Assembly (NCBI RefSeq): GCF_002303985.1
Contig: NW_019168481.1
Coordinates: 16,754,261-16,818,260 of the forward strand
Length of the DNA stretch: 64,000 nt
Direction of reading: 5' to 3'
DNA from: Durio zibethinus
Taxonomy: Eukaryota; Streptophyta; Magnoliopsida; Malvales; Malvaceae
The translations under genes and the position numbers were made by a program. A model generated the notes under the pieces. It was not told where the DNA came from. It worked only from the letters and a program-made list of their open reading frames with translations, and made no database searches. Shown here in pieces: positions 60,513 to 64,000 of the stretch (its first letter is position 1; every line of letters begins with the position of its first letter).

Positions 60513-61037
60513 TATTAGACTAAAAAGCCTTCAATCAATCAAGCTAATGGAAGCAAAATCAAACAATTGATCAAGCACAAAAGAGATAGTAATTTAACAT
60601 GATTAACTCCAATCGACCTATTTTCACGAATGAGAAAAAAATTCACTAGTTGTAGAGAATTACATCAAAACAAATCAATCGGTACTCAACAATCAATACT
60701 CATAGACTTTTTTAATCTCTTTTAGTTTTATAGAGTATTCTCAATCCAAACAAATACATACCCATGTGCATCCGTACGTCATACAAACATAACACCCATA
60801 AGATGTAAATCTCTAGTAGTTTTATAAGGTGTTTATCCTATAAAATCTTATAACTTTCTTACATTTTTTCTTATACCTAATTTTATAGAGATTTTACCTA
60901 TTTATAAGCATGCAAATTTGTCTATCAAGGATCCATTTCATCTTAGAATTTTTCTTCTGTAAGTTTTTTCGTTTATCAAGTAATATCTAGCCAATCTCAA
61001 AAAAAATTTTATAAGATTTAAGTCACTATTCGTAACA
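60513..61037 (-). repeat. TRIM-like LTR 2 (short form, 525 bases)
   Basis: Starts TATTAGACTAAAAAGCC (first G mutated) and ends CGTAACA. Lacks the ~98-base segment; the break falls between CATAC and AAACATA. Confidence 0.85.
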
Positions 61038-61258
61038 ATCTTTATCTTCACTCAAATTTCATCAAATTATTTGTCTTTATGCTAGATATGTTTGGCTTCA
61101 CCTACAATGGAAGTCTCATAATAATTTTCTTTTATGTATCTTCAAACTTCACGTAAATTGATTCTCAATATTCAAAACATGAATTCAAACTCTTTCATTG
61201 AATCGAGCTTCTTTGGGCTTGTTACTTTTAATGTCTCAACCTTTAACTCTGATATCAC

Positions 61259-61781
61259 TGTTAGGCTAAAAAACCTCTAATCAATCAAGCTAGCCGAAGA
61301 AAAATTAAATAATCGATTAAGCACAAGAGAGATAGTAATTTAATATGATTCAACCTAACCAACCTACATCTACGGATGAAAAAAAAGATCTATTAGTTAT
61401 AGAGAATTACATCAAAACAAATCAATCAACATTCAATAATCAATACCCATAGACCCTTTCAATCTCTTTTAGTTTTATGAAGTAGTCCCAATCTAAACAA
61501 ATACATACCATTTGCATTCATGCACTATACAAATATACACACCCATAAGATGTCAATCTCTAGTAGTCTTATGAGGTGTTTATCTCATAAAATCTTATAA
61601 TTCTTTTACATTTTTTCTTATACCTTATAGAGACTTCACCTATTTATAAATATACAAACTTGCCTATCAGTAATCTCTTTCCTCTTAAAATTTTTCTTTT
61701 GTAAGGTTTTTTGTCTATCAAGTAATATCTAACTAATTTCAAACAAAATCTCTTATGGGATTTAAGTCACTATTCTCAATA
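61259..61781 (-). repeat. TRIM-like LTR 3 (short form, 523 bases)
   Basis: Starts TGTTAGGCTAAAAAACC and ends TTCTCAATA. Shares the same ~98-base absence with LTR 2 and the CTCAATA ending with LTR 4. Confidence 0.85.
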
Positions 61782-61973
61782 ATCTCTACCTTGACTCAAA
61801 TTTAATCAAATCATCTATCTTTATACTAGATATACTTTGCTCCACTAACAATGAAAGTTTCATAACAATCTTTTTTTGTGTATCTTCAAACTTTACACAA
61901 ATTGATTCTCAATTGAACTTTTCCATTGAATCAAGCTCTTTTGGATTTGTTTATTCTCATGTCTCAACTTTCA

Positions 61974-61987
61974 GCTTTGATACCATT
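61974..61987 (-). promoter_or_regulatory. Primer binding site of the TRIM-like element
   Basis: The minus strand reads AATGGTATCAAAGC directly after the LTR end CCTAACA, one mismatch to the tRNA-iMet PBS TGGTATCAGAGC. Equivalent, more decayed sites lie at the starts of the other two interiors. Confidence 0.85.
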
Positions 61988-62608
61988 TGTTAGGTAAAAA
62001 GCTTAATCTAATTAAGCAAGCAGAAGCATAATCAAATAATCAATCAATCACACAAGAGATAACAATTAATGTGATTAAGCTCTACCGATCTACATCCATG
62101 AATGAGAAAAAAGATCCACTAGTGTAGAGAATTACATCAAAACAAATTAATCAGCACTCAACAATCAATACTTATAAATCTTTTGAATCTCCTCTAATCT
62201 TATAGACTATTCTCAATCCAAACAAACACATACCCATGTGTACCATGCATCATATTTATGTGGACTCTCTCAATCTCTTATAGTCCATTCGAACATACAC
62301 ACTAATACCTATGTGAACCATCTCGGTCTTCTCTAATCTACTCACAAACATATAAATATACACACCCATAAGACTTAAATCTATAGTAGTCTTATGAGAT
62401 GTCAATCCTATAAACCCTTATAACTCTCTTATATCTTTTTCTTATACCTAATTTTATAAAGACTTCACCTATTTATAAGCATACAGACTTGCCTATCAAG
62501 AATCACTTTCTTCTTATAATTCTTTTTCTGTAAGTTTTCTTATTCATCAAGTAATATCTAGTCAATCCTAAATAAATCTTTTATGGATTTGAGTCATTAT
62601 TCTCAATA
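61988..62608 (-). repeat. TRIM-like LTR 4 (full length, 621 bases)
   Basis: Starts TGTTAGGTAAAAAGC and ends TTCTCAATA. Contains the segment missing from LTRs 2 and 3. In element orientation this is the 5' LTR, followed by the best-preserved PBS. Confidence 0.88.
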
Positions 62609-64000
62609 AAAACATCAACTTGTTTTGGCTCTAAGTCAGTTCAAAAATTAAACCTTAACTTACCAATGGCTATTCTTTCATTGCAGCTTACTCGGGTATT
62701 TTAGTTTTTGCTTGATCATGATAATGATGGTAAGATAGTCTTGAAGGTTTGAATTGTGGTGTGATCTGACATTCACTTCAAGTTAACTTGAGCTTGAAAC
62801 GGAAAAATGAAAAAAGATGGAACCTAAATCTTGGTTTAGTATGTTTCTCTCACCTTACTTATATGATATAATTGAAACGTTTTGAATTAACTTTAAACTA
62901 TAGTAACGTAGATGCGATACGTAAACAGTGCAAACATTAACATTCAGCTTTATTTATGAGTTATAATAAAAGGAAAATTATCACATTTTACTGAAAGTAT
63001 AATTTTTAAACTTTATAAGTAAAATTAGTAAGATAGGAGTAAGAGATGTTTTTTAAGTATGATAAAAAAAAAAGATATGTATCAAATTTTAATCTCATTT
63101 TATAAAATTAAAAAATTTTATTGTTAGTTTATTAAAAACAAACTTTTTTACTTTTTATTTTTAAGTAAAAGTATTTGACAAATAAAGTATTACAAAGATT
63201 AAAATTTTTTTCTTGTGGACCGGCCCAAAAGAGGACTAGGGACTAAGAAGAAAATGTTAGAGAAAGAAATAGGCCACATAAAATTTTACATTTCTTTCTT
63301 TTGGGCCTATGATTGGGTGTCTAAGTGGCAGCCAGTTTTATCCTTTTTCCCCAGGCAGAGTGCATGGCCCCACTTCCACTTCAGCCCCGTGAGATGCGCA
63401 TTTGCATTTCTCATTTCCCGTTTTATAATAATGGGTGAAATTAATTTTTTGACATATTTTTTATATAATTTTAATTGTTAATATTTTAAAATATTTTATT
63501 AAGCTAAATTTTATAAAATATATTAAAAAGTTTCATTTAAAGTTTAAAAAAATACTTTCTATAAGAAGGATTTACATATATTTATATAAATATTATATTT
63601 TTATTTTTGAATAAAAATAATTAAGTATAAGTGTTATATATATTTAATTTTAATTCAAAAACAAAAAAACTGTTACAGTTACACTTATTTAACTGAATTT
63701 TTAAAATAAAATAAAACAAAATTTTAAAAAAGCAGCTCATCAAAATCAAATTAAAAATAGTTATTATGAAATAGAAAAAAGTACTTAATTTTCTTTACAT
63801 AATTTAACCTTTGATTGCGTAATCACCTCCCCACTTCTTTATTACATCTTTTTTGTCTGATTTTGTTTATTTATTTTTTTGAGATATTTCAAAATTATGT
63901 TGTATTTTTTTAACATATAAAACTCTTATTTTTTATATTTTAAAATTATATTTTATGATTTTTTATTTATTTACACTAAAAATTATAAAACTTTAATTTT
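62609..64000. other. Intergenic DNA to the end of the window
   Basis: AT-rich with no recognisable gene. 63210-63430 is less AT-rich and has an open frame (63215-63481) without recognised homology. It could be the promoter/5' region of a gene beyond the window. Confidence 0.5.

Larger units (their letters stand above)
59668..62608 (-). mobile_element. Tandem array of a miniature copia-type (TRIM-like) retrotransposon: four LTRs, three interiors
   Basis: LTRs (plus coordinates): 59668-60291 (624), 60513-61037 (525), 61259-61781 (523), 61988-62608 (621). Interiors: 60292-60512, 61038-61258, 61782-61987 (206-221 bases, no coding). On the minus strand each LTR but the leftmost is followed by a tRNA-iMet-type PBS (best copy AATGGTATCAAAGC at 61987-61974). 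Each interior ends in a purine-rich CAAGGTxGAGAT-type PPT directly before the next LTR's TGTTAGAAATAG-type start. LTR ends are TGTTAG/CTAACA in the best copies. The outer ends are flanked by AAAAC at 59663-59667 and AAAAC at 62609-62613, a perfect 5-base target duplication. With 0.5-0.6 kb LTRs it is larger than classical TRIMs but has the same plan. Confidence 0.88.

Noticed and set aside
61259..62608. CRISPR-like or satellite explanation for the repeats at 59.7-62.6 kb
   Set aside because: Unit structure with TG/CA ends, PBS, PPT and target duplication identifies them as retrotransposon LTRs.
59580..62640. Possibility that the TRIM-like array interrupts a coding exon (short open reading across the joined flanks)
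   Set aside because: Only about 20 codons stay open, with stops on both sides, and no family is recognised.
62687..62750. EF-hand-like DHDNDGKIVLK reading after an AG acceptor-like site
   Set aside because: A stop codon lies just upstream in the same frame, the twelfth loop residue is not Glu, and no neighbouring exon was found.

Overview
This is nuclear DNA of a flowering plant, most likely a eudicot. The evidence is AT-rich intergenic DNA, GT-AG introns inside plant-type genes, and several kilobases of nested Ty1/copia and Ty3/gypsy LTR retrotransposons. Species cannot be fixed from the sequence alone. All boundaries and homologies below were read by eye, without database searches.

Layout. 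(1) 1-1.9 kb: last four exons of a hAT-transposase-derived (DUF659/hAT dimerisation) gene on +. (2) 4.1-5.4 kb: on -, an L-type lectin receptor kinase (S.4-like) pseudogene. It has lost its lectin domain where a truncated copia LTR abuts it and carries a 2-base frameshift. (3) 5.4-12.8 kb: a degenerate, pol-less copia element with gag remnant, PBS, PPT and a 1.65 kb right LTR. (4) 12.8-18.6 kb: T-rich non-coding DNA with a gypsy solo LTR and a tandem duplication. (5) 18.66-20.45 kb: an allantoate amidohydrolase (AAH) pseudogene covering about the first half of the enzyme. (6) 20.4-25.1 kb: AT-rich intergenic DNA with candidate small TIR elements. (7) 25.1-27.4 kb: a compact gag-only copia element. 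(8) 28.9-30.0 kb: a degenerate GAGCTxAG-rich short-repeat array.

(9) 30-52 kb: a nested gypsy cluster. A minus-strand Athila/Tat-like element has recognisable but broken gag, protease, RT, RNase H and integrase. To its right are 3' ends of plus-strand relatives, an LTR pair in inverted orientation, and a three-LTR chain of another gypsy family. (10) 53.9-55.9 kb: the GINS subunit PSF2 gene, eight exons with an E2F-type site upstream, intact except for one extra base in exon 2. (11) 58.0-59.25 kb: a candidate TIR element with an internal minisatellite. (12) 59.67-62.61 kb: a tandem array of four LTRs and three ~210-base non-coding internal regions of a miniature copia-type (TRIM-like) element. 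The whole array is flanked by one perfect 5-base target duplication.

The probably functional host genes are the hAT-derived gene (cut by the window edge) and PSF2. LecRK and AAH are dead copies. The most noteworthy structure is the four-LTR TRIM-like array. After it come the PSF2 frameshift with a possible rescue start codon, the three-LTR gypsy chain, and the microhomology junction between the copia LTR and the LecRK remnant.
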